From Verrucomicrobiales bacterium (lineage in GTDB: Bacteria > Verrucomicrobiota > Verrucomicrobiia > Verrucomicrobiales > DEV007): 64,000 bases of DNA. Within the stretch, counting starts at the first letter, position 1, and every line of letters begins with the position of its first letter. The notes under the pieces were generated by a model, which saw only the letters and a program-made list of their open reading frames with translations, did not search any database and was not told the DNA's origin. The stretch is from positions 186,001 through 250,000 of the forward strand of contig PAAG01000047.1 of the NCBI GenBank assembly GCA_002698785.1, read 5' to 3'. The translations under genes were made by a program, and so were the position numbers. This document shows positions 40,822-49,782 of the stretch, piece after piece.

Positions 40822-43211
40822 TTACCGCCGCCTGTTGAAGTTTTGTCCGCCACCTCGACTCGATAATTTTCACCAACCCATTCATCCCCATGCTGAAAAG
40901 TGAACTCGACGACCGATCCATCGGGCAATTTGTTAATTGAGAGATCGGCGAACCAGCACCCGATGCCCCCATCTTCCGTATCCACAGGATGAATCGATAC
41001 CCAGTCGTCGGCACTCCAATGAACCTTTGCCGCCCTGTTGGTCAGGATTCGCAGCGATTTTCCAGCTGAAATTCGCTTCAACCGGTGGGCGACCGTCCAA
41101 ATCTCGAGCGCTCCTTTTCGTTTCTCCACCGAATAGCGTTGGAAAGCCGGCTCGATCCGGTCGAAACAAACGCCATCCTTGCGGCTTCGGACGAGGCTGA
41201 GATATTCCGCATGAGACCAGCAGAGCGGCATCGCCGATCCGGTAGGTTCACCCCGTTTCAGTTTCCGGTCCGGCAGATCCTCCCCATCCCACAGTTGTTC
41301 GGGTAGCATCCCGCCAGCGTTAGCGAACCGTTCCATCATCCGGATGTAGTCGATCGGATCGCGACCGAGGGCCAGCTCGTAGTGGCCGCGTTCGCCGGTC
41401 AGGATCGGCCAGCATCTGCCTTCGCCACTCCCGTTGTAGGCGCTGCCGTCCCTTTTCTCTCCATAACCGTCGTGATTGTAGCGCCGCCAGCAAGATCCCG
41501 GTGGAAGATCGTGTTTGAGTACTTCGTCGATCACTTCAATCGAGTCCAGAATGACCGGATCGTCCGGCAGTCGAACTCCTAAACGCACGAGGTGAAGAAA
41601 ATCGCCGCCCACCACGTTCCGGGCCGGATGGTGCCCGCCACCGTTGGCGATCCAGATATCGCTTCGGTCAGGGGCGGGAGCGGCTTCAGGGGTATCAGGG
41701 TCGGCGGGAGTGATTCGGATGAAATGGCGCCTCTTCCCGGACACGAGTTCTCCGCATTCGGTCACCATCCATTCCTCCAAATGATCGGAAAGCCAATCCG
41801 CGTAAGAGAGCAGTAGATTTTCCGTCACTGATTCCTCCCTTTCCTTCGCGAACTCCGCAGCGCACACCAGTCCCGCAATGATCGTCGCCACAGTGGAGGG
41901 CGAATACCCGGAGTTTTCCTCCCATCGTTCCTGAGGAGTGACCGGTCCGTTGAGCATCAGATAGCGTGCCGCACGAGAGATCAGCACCCAAGGATCGAAA
42001 TCTCCGAGCGCTTCGTCCCGACGCAACCGCCATGCAAGCAAAATCGGCGCTGCCACCTCGTCCAGTTGGACTCCCGTCCAATAGGCATCGCCTCGGATCG
42101 AACTGTTTTGGGGCAAATTGCCATCCGGACGCTGGACGGACGCCAACCAGATCAGCGCCCGCATCGGCGATTCGGTATGGCCGCATGCGAGAAGCGCTGT
42201 CGCCGTTTGGACCATGTCACGCGTCCATACAAGGTGGTACCCGCCCTGGTCGCTGTCATCTTTGGTGTCGCCCCAGGGTATGCTAAGGGAAGCCACGAAG
42301 CCACCCTGGAAAACCTTATCTTCGTGCGCCATCAGCAACGATTGACTCAGACGTGCCAAGCCTCCCCCATCGCCGGTGTGGGCCTCGAGATCGTTGCTGA
42401 CCGGGCTGCGTTGCCATTGGGCAATAAACCGCTCACGATGCTGTTCAAATGGCACCGCGAAACTCTGCAGGAGGTGGGCACACGCGCTCTGCGAACTGCG
42501 CCCAAAGCCTACTCCCACCGTAAAGGTGGCTTCGTACGATAGGTCGACCTCGCCAATTACTGCGATATTGCCCTCCAAGGCTTCCTGAAATTCCCAATCC
42601 AGAGAAAAGTTATCCATCAAGTCCTGCCACCCGTCGCTGAAGCCGACATAGCCTACGGAACGCCTCTTGAAATCCGGCGAGCAGCCGAATGAGAGATCGA
42701 TCCCGTCACGGAATGCTTCTATCAACTGCCTGCCTGCCAGATCGCAAAGATGGGCCGAATTGTTTGCTCCGGTGCCGTTAAGGTGAGGAGCCAACAGCGC
42801 GAACAACCGCAACTTTCCCATAAGTGAGGGATCCAGTATTTCCAATCGAGCCTGAATCAGCAGCACCGGAGAATGCGGGTCTGCGATGATTTCTTTGATT
42901 ATTCGGTAACGACTCTCCGGGTCAGAAGTGGTGATGCGATAGAGCAACGTTCCCGGTTCCGGATATTCGATTTCGTGTTCCAGATCGCATCTCTCTTCGT
43001 GACAAAAGGTTTCACCATCGGTGATAAGAAATTGGAGATCCCTGCTATTCGGTGTATCCACATGCGGAAAATAGATCTCGTTGACGATTCCGTGGCTGAG
43101 AGTGAACCAGAGGCAGGAACTCGTATGGTAGGCGGTTCCAATTCCCACTTTGGCGCTCGACGTCCAACGGGGTTCGATTCCGGGGTGACCAAATGCGATT
43201 CTGTGACTCAT
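40818..43211 (-). CDS. GH15 glucoamylase-type alpha-glucosidase
   Basis: 797 residues from ATG 43211. The N-terminal ~270 residues form a beta-sandwich of the glucodextranase type (TAYHTSSCLWFTLSHGIVNE), then a GH15 (alpha/alpha)6 barrel with YHLVWTRDMVQTATALLACG, SVQRPDGNLPQN and RYNHDGYGEKRDGS. No signal peptide, so it acts in the cytoplasm, releasing glucose from glycogen, maltodextrin or trehalose-type substrates. It is coupled to the sugar-nucleotide transferase gene and shares a cluster with G6PDH and CBM48-like proteins, consistent with mobilising stored sugar. Confidence 0.85.
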   Translation of the reverse strand: MSHRIAFGHPGIEPRWTSSAKVGIGTAYHTSSCLWFTLSHGIVNEIYFPHVDTPNSRDLQFLITDGETFCHEERCDLEHEIEYPEPGTLLYRITTSDPESRYRIIKEIIADPHSPVLLIQARLEILDPSLMGKLRLFALLAPHLNGTGANNSAHLCDLAGRQLIEAFRDGIDLSFGCSPDFKRRSVGYVGFSDGWQDLMDNFSLDWEFQEALEGNIAVIGEVDLSYEATFTVGVGFGRSSQSACAHLLQSFAVPFEQHRERFIAQWQRSPVSNDLEAHTGDGGGLARLSQSLLMAHEDKVFQGGFVASLSIPWGDTKDDSDQGGYHLVWTRDMVQTATALLACGHTESPMRALIWLASVQRPDGNLPQNSSIRGDAYWTGVQLDEVAAPILLAWRLRRDEALGDFDPWVLISRAARYLMLNGPVTPQERWEENSGYSPSTVATIIAGLVCAAEFAKEREESVTENLLLSYADWLSDHLEEWMVTECGELVSGKRRHFIRITPADPDTPEAAPAPDRSDIWIANGGGHHPARNVVGGDFLHLVRLGVRLPDDPVILDSIEVIDEVLKHDLPPGSCWRRYNHDGYGEKRDGSAYNGSGEGRCWPILTGERGHYELALGRDPIDYIRMMERFANAGGMLPEQLWDGEDLPDRKLKRGEPTGSAMPLCWSHAEYLSLVRSRKDGVCFDRIEPAFQRYSVEKRKGALEIWTVAHRLKRISAGKSLRILTNRAAKVHWSADDWVSIHPVDTEDGGIGCWFADLSINKLPDGSVVEFTFQHGDEWVGENYRVEVADKTSTGGGK

Positions 43212-43319
43212 AAGCGTCCGAATGGGGGGGGGGTGGCAGATGTGGAACACCGCAACGATGTGTTACCCCTTTGTTCCCGGGCGACTCATGACCGAATCCA
43301 CGCCGCGATTGCGCTACCA

Positions 43320-44111
43320 TCAGTGATGCTTGTACCAGCCCTTCCCCAGAATATCGGGCCATGAGGTCGTCTGGTGACATTCGTAGCATTGACTGACTTC
43401 TGCATGAGGTTTGCCGGCCACCTTTGCCGAGATCATCTTGAAATGCATCATGTAGTGGCTGGGCGGAGCCTGATGGCAGTGGGCGCAGTCACGGGACATC
43501 GGAGACGGATGCTGAAAGGTCGGGATGGTCCACTTGTCCGTGCCATGGCAAGCAGCGCAATCTTTGCCGAAGAGATCGAAATGGCGGTCGTCGTTCGAGT
43601 GGCAAACAGCGCAGTTCAGCAGCCTCTCGCTCTCTGTGAGTGCCACATGCCCCGGGGGGAGGGCCGCCGCCGCGAAGCCGCTGGCGATCCAATGCTCGAC
43701 TCGAGCCAGCGTCGCCGCGGCCTCGCTGTCGGAGTCCTTCTCCCGCAGCTTCTCAAGCCCGATTTCGGCAAGCCTCTCATGGTCCATTTCCGACAGCCGA
43801 GCAGGCGGGTGACGGTGTTCCTGGTGGCAATCGGCGCAGTTCCCGATGCCGGCGTGGAATGCGGTGGGCTGGCGCTGGAGAATGGAGGTGGCGTTCGCAT
43901 GACAAGCGATGCAACTGGCGTCCTCGACGCCCTTGCCGACGGTGTGGCAGGACATGCAGTCGCCGGCAAGATGAGCATGTGCTCCAGAAAGAGGACCGGG
44001 ATTCGTGACCACGCCAAGACCGGACGCATCGTCACGGAGCAACGCGGAAAAACCCGCCACGACTGCCGCAATCGCGAGAATCGTTGTTAATGTTTTCTTC
44101 AGGCGAGCCAT
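43320..44111 (-). CDS. Seven-haem periplasmic cytochrome c
   Basis: 263 residues from ATG 44111. N-terminal signal/anchor (TLTTILAIAAVVAGFSALL) is followed by seven CxxCH haem motifs: CMSCH, CIACH, CADCH, CAVCH, CAACH, CAHCH and CYECH, with extra histidines for bis-His ligation. It resembles small multihaem electron carriers and reductase subunits. It overlaps the end of the membrane cytochrome b-like gene by 13 bases and would receive electrons from it. Terminal acceptor unknown. Confidence 0.85.
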   Translation of the reverse strand: MARLKKTLTTILAIAAVVAGFSALLRDDASGLGVVTNPGPLSGAHAHLAGDCMSCHTVGKGVEDASCIACHANATSILQRQPTAFHAGIGNCADCHQEHRHPPARLSEMDHERLAEIGLEKLREKDSDSEAAATLARVEHWIASGFAAAALPPGHVALTESERLLNCAVCHSNDDRHFDLFGKDCAACHGTDKWTIPTFQHPSPMSRDCAHCHQAPPSHYMMHFKMISAKVAGKPHAEVSQCYECHQTTSWPDILGKGWYKHH

Positions 44112-44848
44112 CGGATTCCGTAGTACCACTCGGCGAAGATGTGGAGGACGATCAACAGATAGAGCACCACCGAGATCACGATATGCAGCTTCAGCCACTT
44201 CGAGAACGCCCGCTTGAAAGTCTGGTGGGTGCGCATGGCATACTCGACGTCGGCGATCGCATCGGCCAGTCGGAGCACTTCGATTTCCACAGGATCGCCC
44301 AACTTCTGAAACAGCGGTGCGAACACCCGAAGCACCGTGGAACGAATCGGCCCTGCATCACGGAGAAGGCTGACCCGACCGGAATCTTCCAACTGTCCGA
44401 CCGCGATATCGTAGTCATTTCTCAAATCCTCGAGCATCGCCTTCTTTTCCCGGATCTCCCTGCCGATAACCGACATCAGGTATCGTCCGATGAATCCGCT
44501 CAGCACCACGATCAGCGTCATCGCGATGAGAGCGATCCCCAGGGGACTCTCAAACTTGTGCCCCGAGTGAATCACCACTAGCACCGGCCCAATGACGCCG
44601 GCATAGATATGGACCGCCAGCATCGTCCGCATCGAAACATGTCGAGTCATCGCTTTCTTGAGCGGCTTGATCCGCTTCACGATCAAATAGAGGAGCGGAA
44701 CGAACATCAACAACGCACCCGAAATTCCGAATACCAAACCCCAGCCGCTGCCAGCGAAAGAAGGATCGGAGTGGAACACAAAGCCGAACCAGATCAGCAG
44801 CAGCAGCGTGACCAGCCCGGAAACGATGATCTTTTCACGCTCCTGCAT
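44099..44848 (-). CDS. Membrane cytochrome b-like electron-transfer protein
   Basis: 249 residues with about five hydrophobic helices. Potential haem ligands sit on two helices: HIYAGVIGPVLVVIHSGHKF and LKLHIVISVVLYLLIVLHIF, the spaced His pairs seen in cytochrome b/ferric-reductase-type membrane proteins. A soluble helical loop (YDIAVGQLEDSGRVSLLRDA) joins the halves. It lies 7 bases after the ferredoxin-reductase-type gene and overlaps the seven-haem cytochrome gene, which makes it the likely membrane link from cytoplasmic NAD(P)H to the periplasm. Confidence 0.7.
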   Translation of the reverse strand: MQEREKIIVSGLVTLLLLIWFGFVFHSDPSFAGSGWGLVFGISGALLMFVPLLYLIVKRIKPLKKAMTRHVSMRTMLAVHIYAGVIGPVLVVIHSGHKFESPLGIALIAMTLIVVLSGFIGRYLMSVIGREIREKKAMLEDLRNDYDIAVGQLEDSGRVSLLRDAGPIRSTVLRVFAPLFQKLGDPVEIEVLRLADAIADVEYAMRTHQTFKRAFSKWLKLHIVISVVLYLLIVLHIFAEWYYGIRWLA

Positions 44849-44855
44849 CGGCTAA

Positions 44856-46817
44856 TCAGGCGTCGATGCTTATGGGCTCTTCGGCTTTGGCCTGGCAGGC
44901 AAGGATCAGCCCGGCAGCCTTATCGTCGTCGGAGAGCGAGTCTTCCACCTCCATGGTCACCTCGCCGGAAAGCAACTTCACTTTGCAGAGTCCACATTGA
45001 CCGGACCGGCAGGAATTGTCGATCTCAACACCAATCTCATCGGCCGCCTCAAGCACGGTTTCGTCCGGCGCAAGGTCGGCTTTTTTCTCCGAACGGGCGA
45101 AGGAGACCGTGGTCCCGGTAACCTCGGGCTTCGGCGCAGCAGCGGACGCCGGATTGGCGACAAGTTTCTTCGCGGGACCAAATGCCTCGGTAAAGATCGA
45201 ATCTTTCGGCACTCCCAACTCCTTCAGATTCGAGAGCATCGCTTCCATCATGGGTGGCGGACCGCACACATGGACACGACGATCGGAAATACCGGGGACA
45301 AGATGGTTGATGATGTCTGTGTTGAAATACCCTTTCAATCCCATCCAGACTGCCCCTGGCTCGCGGGTCATCGAGGCGTGGACATGCAGGTTCGGGTGGA
45401 TGAGCTGCAGTTGCTCGAGCTCCCGCCGGAAGATGAAGTCGTCCGTCGTTCGGCAGGCGAAGAGGAAGAAGATGTCGTTTCGCCAGCCGATGTCGGTGAG
45501 GTAACGGACGACGCTCATCATCGGAGTAATGCCGACTCCTCCAGCGATCAACACGATGCTCTCTGCCTCTTCTCCAGTGAATACAAACTTTCCGAACGAA
45601 GCGGACAACTCCAGCAAGTCGCCCTCTTTCACCTCGTCGTGAAGATGGCGGGAAACCAGCCCGTCTTCCTCCCGCTTCACTGTGACCGCGCAATAGTGTG
45701 ATTGGGTCGGGCTGGAGGCAATGGTGTAGCTCCTCTTCACCTGATCGCCGTCGATGTTCAGCGAGAAAGTCAGGAACTGGCCGGGAAAGTAGGTGAAAGG
45801 CAGGACTACCGAATCCGGCATCGACAAGCGAAGCGTCTTTACCGAAGGGGTCTCCTGGAGAATACTCTCAACCCGCAGCTTCCCGGACCACGGCTTAACC
45901 GGGACCGTGCGGGAACGCATCTCGGGAAACTCCGGGGGATCGACGGGAGAGCTCGGGTCAACCGGCGGAGCGGTTGGTGCTTTGACTACCGGGACCGAGC
46001 TGTCGGCAGAAGGAAGGGACGCGGGGGGAACGGCAACTCCCGCAGGAGACGAGCCCGAACCACGAGCCGCCAGCTCCTCAATCAGCTGAGTCGCGCGTCT
46101 CATTTTGAAAAAATACATCACCAGCATCGCCGCAGCGAAAAGAGTCAGGGAAGCCATGGAGATGAAGTGGAAAACGGACATTCCGAGGATTCCGCGCTCG
46201 TGTCCTGGGACTCCACCGGCCCCACTTCCCCCCACAAGATTCATCTCCTTGCGGAACCATTGCAGCGCAACGTTTCGAGGTTCACTCCCTTCTACAAGGG
46301 CTCGATAGGCTGCCAATCCGCTGTCATAGTGGGCCAATCCGATTCCCACTTTCTCAATAGCTTCCTGCATCGCACTCACATCATCGCGTGGCGTTGCCTC
46401 GGAAAGTTCGCCCATACCGTCCGCCATCAATGTGACTCCGTCATACATCCGCTGCCGAGCTTTACGGCGCACATCTTCACGTTTCTCCAAGGGCAGCCCG
46501 GGAAGAGCCATCAATTCCGGATACAACTCTCTCTCTTTTGGCGCCCCCATTTTCTCCATCATGTCGCCCATTCCGCCTTTACCCATCATCGCACTCATAC
46601 CGCCGCCCATCATTCCGGCTCCGTCCGTCTTTCCGCTCTGGTTCCCCTGGCTGGACGTACCGGCTGCCGTCTCCTCCGGGTGGTGAGAGCGATGCTCTTC
46701 TTCCGATATCTGTGCCGGGACAGATCCAGGAATCAGCAATAGCAGCGAAACTAAAAAAATCGCCAAAACAGAGCAGAGTCGCTCTTGGGATATGGGGGCG
46801 GATACTATCGTTTTCAT
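44856..46817 (-). CDS. Membrane-anchored flavin/2Fe-2S oxidoreductase with Met-rich N-terminal domain
   Basis: 653 residues from ATG 46817, which overlaps the GDH stop (ATGA). Order: signal-like helix (LAIFLVSLLLLIPGSVPA); His/Met-rich segment (MMGGGMSAMMGKGGMGDMM); a helical periplasmic stretch; a membrane helix (FHFISMASLTLFAAAMLVMY); Pro/Ala linker; FNR-type FAD/NAD(P)H domain (YFPGQFLTFSL, RSYTIASSP, LIAGGVGITPMMSVVRYL, VCGPPPMMEAM); and a plant-type ferredoxin (CRSGQCGLCKVKLLSG with a distal Cys in LACQAK). NAD(P)H electrons would pass through flavin and iron-sulfur to the membrane partner. The Met-rich face suggests copper binding. Confidence 0.8.
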   Translation of the reverse strand: MKTIVSAPISQERLCSVLAIFLVSLLLLIPGSVPAQISEEEHRSHHPEETAAGTSSQGNQSGKTDGAGMMGGGMSAMMGKGGMGDMMEKMGAPKERELYPELMALPGLPLEKREDVRRKARQRMYDGVTLMADGMGELSEATPRDDVSAMQEAIEKVGIGLAHYDSGLAAYRALVEGSEPRNVALQWFRKEMNLVGGSGAGGVPGHERGILGMSVFHFISMASLTLFAAAMLVMYFFKMRRATQLIEELAARGSGSSPAGVAVPPASLPSADSSVPVVKAPTAPPVDPSSPVDPPEFPEMRSRTVPVKPWSGKLRVESILQETPSVKTLRLSMPDSVVLPFTYFPGQFLTFSLNIDGDQVKRSYTIASSPTQSHYCAVTVKREEDGLVSRHLHDEVKEGDLLELSASFGKFVFTGEEAESIVLIAGGVGITPMMSVVRYLTDIGWRNDIFFLFACRTTDDFIFRRELEQLQLIHPNLHVHASMTREPGAVWMGLKGYFNTDIINHLVPGISDRRVHVCGPPPMMEAMLSNLKELGVPKDSIFTEAFGPAKKLVANPASAAAPKPEVTGTTVSFARSEKKADLAPDETVLEAADEIGVEIDNSCRSGQCGLCKVKLLSGEVTMEVEDSLSDDDKAAGLILACQAKAEEPISIDA

Positions 46818-48166
46818 GCAACTTGATTGAAAAAGTTCTTCGTGCCGCGACAGGAGATCGCTTCCTTGAGGCGCGTCAGGGCCACCGAGTAGGCTGCCGT
46901 CCTCCAATCGATCGATTCCTCCCTGACAAAGCGTTCCGTCTCCTCGAAGGCAGCCACCATGATCCTCTTCAGTTCGCTATTCACCTTCTCCTCGGTCCAA
47001 CGAGCAGTCCGATTCTGAAGCCACTCGAAATAGCTCACGGTGACGCCGCCCGCATTGGCCAGAATGTCGGGAATGACTGTGACACCCTTCTCCGCCAGGA
47101 TTTCATCCGCATCAGAAGTGGTCGGCCCATTGGCAATTTCGACCACGTAATCTGCGTTGATCCTGTTTGCGTTCTCTGCGGTAATCTGCTTCTCGATGGC
47201 AGCTGGAATCAGGATGTCCACATCCAGTTCCAGCAATGTCGGATTGTCGATGCGCTCTGAACCGCAGGCGGGGCAGTCGCAATCTTCGCAGGTGCAACGT
47301 CCACCCGTGTCATCACAGTGCCCACAATCGCAAACCGAACAGCTGCTGTAGAGATCCTCGGCAGAGTCTTTTCGATTCTTTGCAGAGATAACCTCGGGGA
47401 TAGAAATGCCTTCATGATTGAATATTCCACCAGTCGCATCACTGATCGCGACGATGCGGTAACCGTCGTCGAACAGGAGCGAGGCCACGCTCTGGCCCGC
47501 ATTTCCAAATCCCTGGATCGCCACCCGAACCTGATGCGGGTTCCACCCCTTCCGGGATTCCAGCTCCTTGATACAATAGTAGGCGCCCCGACCCGTAGCC
47601 TCGTTACGGCCGGGACTACCATTCAGCGCCAGCGGCTTCCCTGTGATGACTGAAGGACACAACTCATTCTGAACCTGGGAATATTCATCCATCATCCACC
47701 CCATGATGGTGGGGTTGGTGTAGACATCTGGCGCCGGAATGTCTCGATTGGGACCGATAAAACTCGCCATTCGCTGAACAAAGGCGCGGCTGAGCCTTTC
47801 CAGTTCCATTCTCGAGAGGCTTTGCGGGTCGACGCAGACGCCTCCTTTGGCCCCTCCAAAGGGGATATCCATCAGCGCACACTTGCAGGTCATCCAGAAC
47901 GCCAGCGCCTTGACCTCTTCCATCTCTACTTCGGGATGATATCGAAGTCCTCCTTTGGTCGGCCCCCGGGAGTCGTCGTGACGAATTCGATATCCGGGAA
48001 ACACCTGCTGTGAGCCATCGTCCATTCGCACCCGGACGGAGACTGAAAGCGCCTCCAACGGTTCTCTCAGTTGGTCGGCAATCTCGCTGGATAGCCCGAC
48101 GACCTCCGCGGCTCGATCGAGCCGCGAAAGGGCATCCTCGTAGATCGAAGCTTCCTCGTGCGGCAT
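46814..48166 (-). CDS. gdhA-like: Glu/Leu dehydrogenase-family glutamate dehydrogenase with nine-cysteine insertion
   Basis: 450 residues from ATG 48166. Complete catalytic domain (KGGLRYHPEVEMEEVKALAF, FGGAKGGVCVDP with the catalytic lysine) and Rossmann domain (AIQGFGNAGQ, IPAAIEKQITAENANRINAD, VEIANGPTTSDADEILAEKG). Between the cofactor domain's strands, residues 276-301 form an insertion with nine cysteines and one histidine in CxxC/CxC spacing (CSVCDCGHC ... CTCEDCDCPAC), like a metallothionein; genome 47264-47341. The normal family has a short loop there. The reaction interconverts glutamate and 2-oxoglutarate with NAD(P)H. It overlaps the next gene by four bases. Confidence 0.9.
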   Translation of the reverse strand: MPHEEASIYEDALSRLDRAAEVVGLSSEIADQLREPLEALSVSVRVRMDDGSQQVFPGYRIRHDDSRGPTKGGLRYHPEVEMEEVKALAFWMTCKCALMDIPFGGAKGGVCVDPQSLSRMELERLSRAFVQRMASFIGPNRDIPAPDVYTNPTIMGWMMDEYSQVQNELCPSVITGKPLALNGSPGRNEATGRGAYYCIKELESRKGWNPHQVRVAIQGFGNAGQSVASLLFDDGYRIVAISDATGGIFNHEGISIPEVISAKNRKDSAEDLYSSCSVCDCGHCDDTGGRCTCEDCDCPACGSERIDNPTLLELDVDILIPAAIEKQITAENANRINADYVVEIANGPTTSDADEILAEKGVTVIPDILANAGGVTVSYFEWLQNRTARWTEEKVNSELKRIMVAAFEETERFVREESIDWRTAAYSVALTRLKEAISCRGTKNFFNQVA

Positions 48167-48203
48167 GGCTCTTTCGACTTTTCTCGTTCGCAACCGGGTG
48201 AAT

Positions 48204-48557
48204 TCAGCCTCCCACCTCGAGGACCCGATTCATGGAGCCATGTCCATTCTCAACACAGTCGGGACAGACATGGTCACCGCTGCAGTCGGGAGAACAGCAC
48301 CACTCTCCGTCCACGACAAACTTGAACTCATGGCGACCGGGGAGGAGTTCCAATTCAACAACCCAGATACCTTCGTCATCATCTCCGGAGGGAACTGACT
48401 CGGGCTGCCACTCCATTGGAAATTCATCCGGCTTCCAGTCGTTAAAGGACCCGGCGATCCAAACGGACTGGGCACCTTCGGCACGGCAGGTGATGCGCGT
48501 CTTCACTTTCTTCGCTCCTTCGGAGCCTTCCTCTTGGCTTTCTTCGGTATTGCTCAT
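48204..48557 (-). CDS. CBM48/AMPK-type glycogen-binding-like protein with cysteine cluster (copy 2)
   Basis: 117 residues. The N-terminus is acidic (MSNTEESQEEGSEGAKK), then a CBM48-like domain (GAQSVWIAGSFNDWKPDEFP, LPGRHEFKFVVDGEW, SMNRVLEVGG). The loop of the fold carries WCCSPDCSGDHVCPDCVENG: five cysteines and one histidine, spaced CC-x3-C-x4-C-x2-C. It is paralogous to the protein at 38382 and lies 37 bases before the GDH gene, 69 bases after a Met-rich Spy-like protein. Role unknown; it could be a metal-sensing binder of glycogen. Confidence 0.75.
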   Translation of the reverse strand: MSNTEESQEEGSEGAKKVKTRITCRAEGAQSVWIAGSFNDWKPDEFPMEWQPESVPSGDDDEGIWVVELELLPGRHEFKFVVDGEWCCSPDCSGDHVCPDCVENGHGSMNRVLEVGG

Positions 48558-48626
48558 GGGTAGTTACCTCTTGTGGATTTTGTTCGTTGTATGGGCGATT
48601 TCGCACGCATCGTCCCGACGGCGCGA

Positions 48627-49556
48627 TCACTGATTTGCCTGTTCCTCGTGTTGGTGATCGTCATGCGAGGGATCAGATTCTCCCTCCGAGGATTCGCCGA
48701 CGAGAAGAGCCCTCTGGCCTTCCGTCAAAACCTCGGCAGCAGCACCAACCGAACGAATAAAGTCGAGACGTTTTTCGGCTGTCAGCACTCCAATCTCGGC
48801 CAGTGCATTTTGGATCTTCTCTCCATCTGGCTCGGATTCACTGGTCAGGACCCATAGCTGCTCCTCCGCCCGCTCCAGTTGGCGATCGAACTCATTCTGT
48901 TTCAGGAGAGTGTCCGATTTGAATTCGTTGAGCTGCTTCTGCTGATCAGCGTTCAACCCGAGATGCTCTCGGTGGTTGAGAAAGAAATCGGAGGCCCCGA
49001 TATGGTAGATGTGCGAGGCCCCCGGGAAGCCTGGGAGAGACGACTCCGCCATCGAGGAGTCCGGTGTTTTGCCCATCATCATCATCCCCATCCCCTTCAT
49101 CATGCCGCCTTTCTGCATCATCCCCATTTGCATGCCACTCGAACTCTGAGGGTCACCACTGGAAGAAGACATCCCGCTCATTCCACCCATTCCTTTCATC
49201 ATACCGTCCATTCCCTTCATGCCTCCATGGCCCATCATTCCGCCGCCACCGCTCATCTGTCCCATCCCTTTCTTCATTTCCATCATTCCCATTCCCTCCT
49301 TCTTAGGTTCGGAATTGTGCCCTTCGTGTTTCTCGTGGGAAGAGGAAGACTCAGCCAGGGCCTGTTGCTCTTGCGCAAGTGCAGCCTCCACGCGAGCAAC
49401 CGCAGCTCGAAGATCCGCAAGTTGGTCTTCGATGCTCGGCTTGCCATCGGACCCAGTCTCCTCAGCCACTGCGACATATGAAAACGGAAGCACCAGAGAG
49501 AACACCAGAGCTGGAAAATGGCGGAGGGTGGGAAAGTGGGAAGGGACTCGTGTCAT
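48627..49556 (-). CDS. Exported Met-rich Spy/LTXXQ-like periplasmic protein
   Basis: 309 residues from ATG 49556: signal peptide (FPALVFSLVLPFSYVAVAEE), a short coiled coil, a long Met/Gly/His-rich segment (GMGMMEMKKGMGQMSGGGGM and similar), then a Spy/CpxP-like helical domain (HREHLGLNADQQKQLNEFK ... ALAEIGVLTAEKRLDFIRSV). Met-rich stretches bind Cu(I). It should be a periplasmic copper chaperone/sponge or stress chaperone. It heads the minus-strand cluster and has a shared promoter element 71 bases upstream. Confidence 0.75.
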   Translation of the reverse strand: MTRVPSHFPTLRHFPALVFSLVLPFSYVAVAEETGSDGKPSIEDQLADLRAAVARVEAALAQEQQALAESSSSHEKHEGHNSEPKKEGMGMMEMKKGMGQMSGGGGMMGHGGMKGMDGMMKGMGGMSGMSSSSGDPQSSSGMQMGMMQKGGMMKGMGMMMMGKTPDSSMAESSLPGFPGASHIYHIGASDFFLNHREHLGLNADQQKQLNEFKSDTLLKQNEFDRQLERAEEQLWVLTSESEPDGEKIQNALAEIGVLTAEKRLDFIRSVGAAAEVLTEGQRALLVGESSEGESDPSHDDHQHEEQANQ

Positions 49557-49626
49557 CGGAATTGTGGTTTGCATCGGAATTGTGGTTTGCAGTGATCGGT
49601 GACCGGGAATTCCGGTCTTTTCATCT

Positions 49627-49655
49627 CAAACACCGACCACCGGTGCTACCCCTCA
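49627..49655 (-). promoter_or_regulatory. Shared island promoter element upstream of the 49.6-36.3 kb cluster
   Basis: Minus strand: TGAGGGG, 14 bases, GGTGTTTG; 71 bases before the Spy-like gene. It is the only copy seen for the whole run of minus-strand genes down to G6PDH, which are closely spaced or overlapping in most places (largest gap ~108 bases). Confidence 0.6.
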
Positions 49656-49782
49656 CCTATTTTTCCGAATGTCTTCGTGATCAGTTGGCCAATAGCTTTT
49701 CCCGTGTGGATTCAGCCTCTCATCCGGAAATCGATTGCTTCGGCTTTGATGAGCGAGAAGCTTGAATAATCGGAACGATCCA

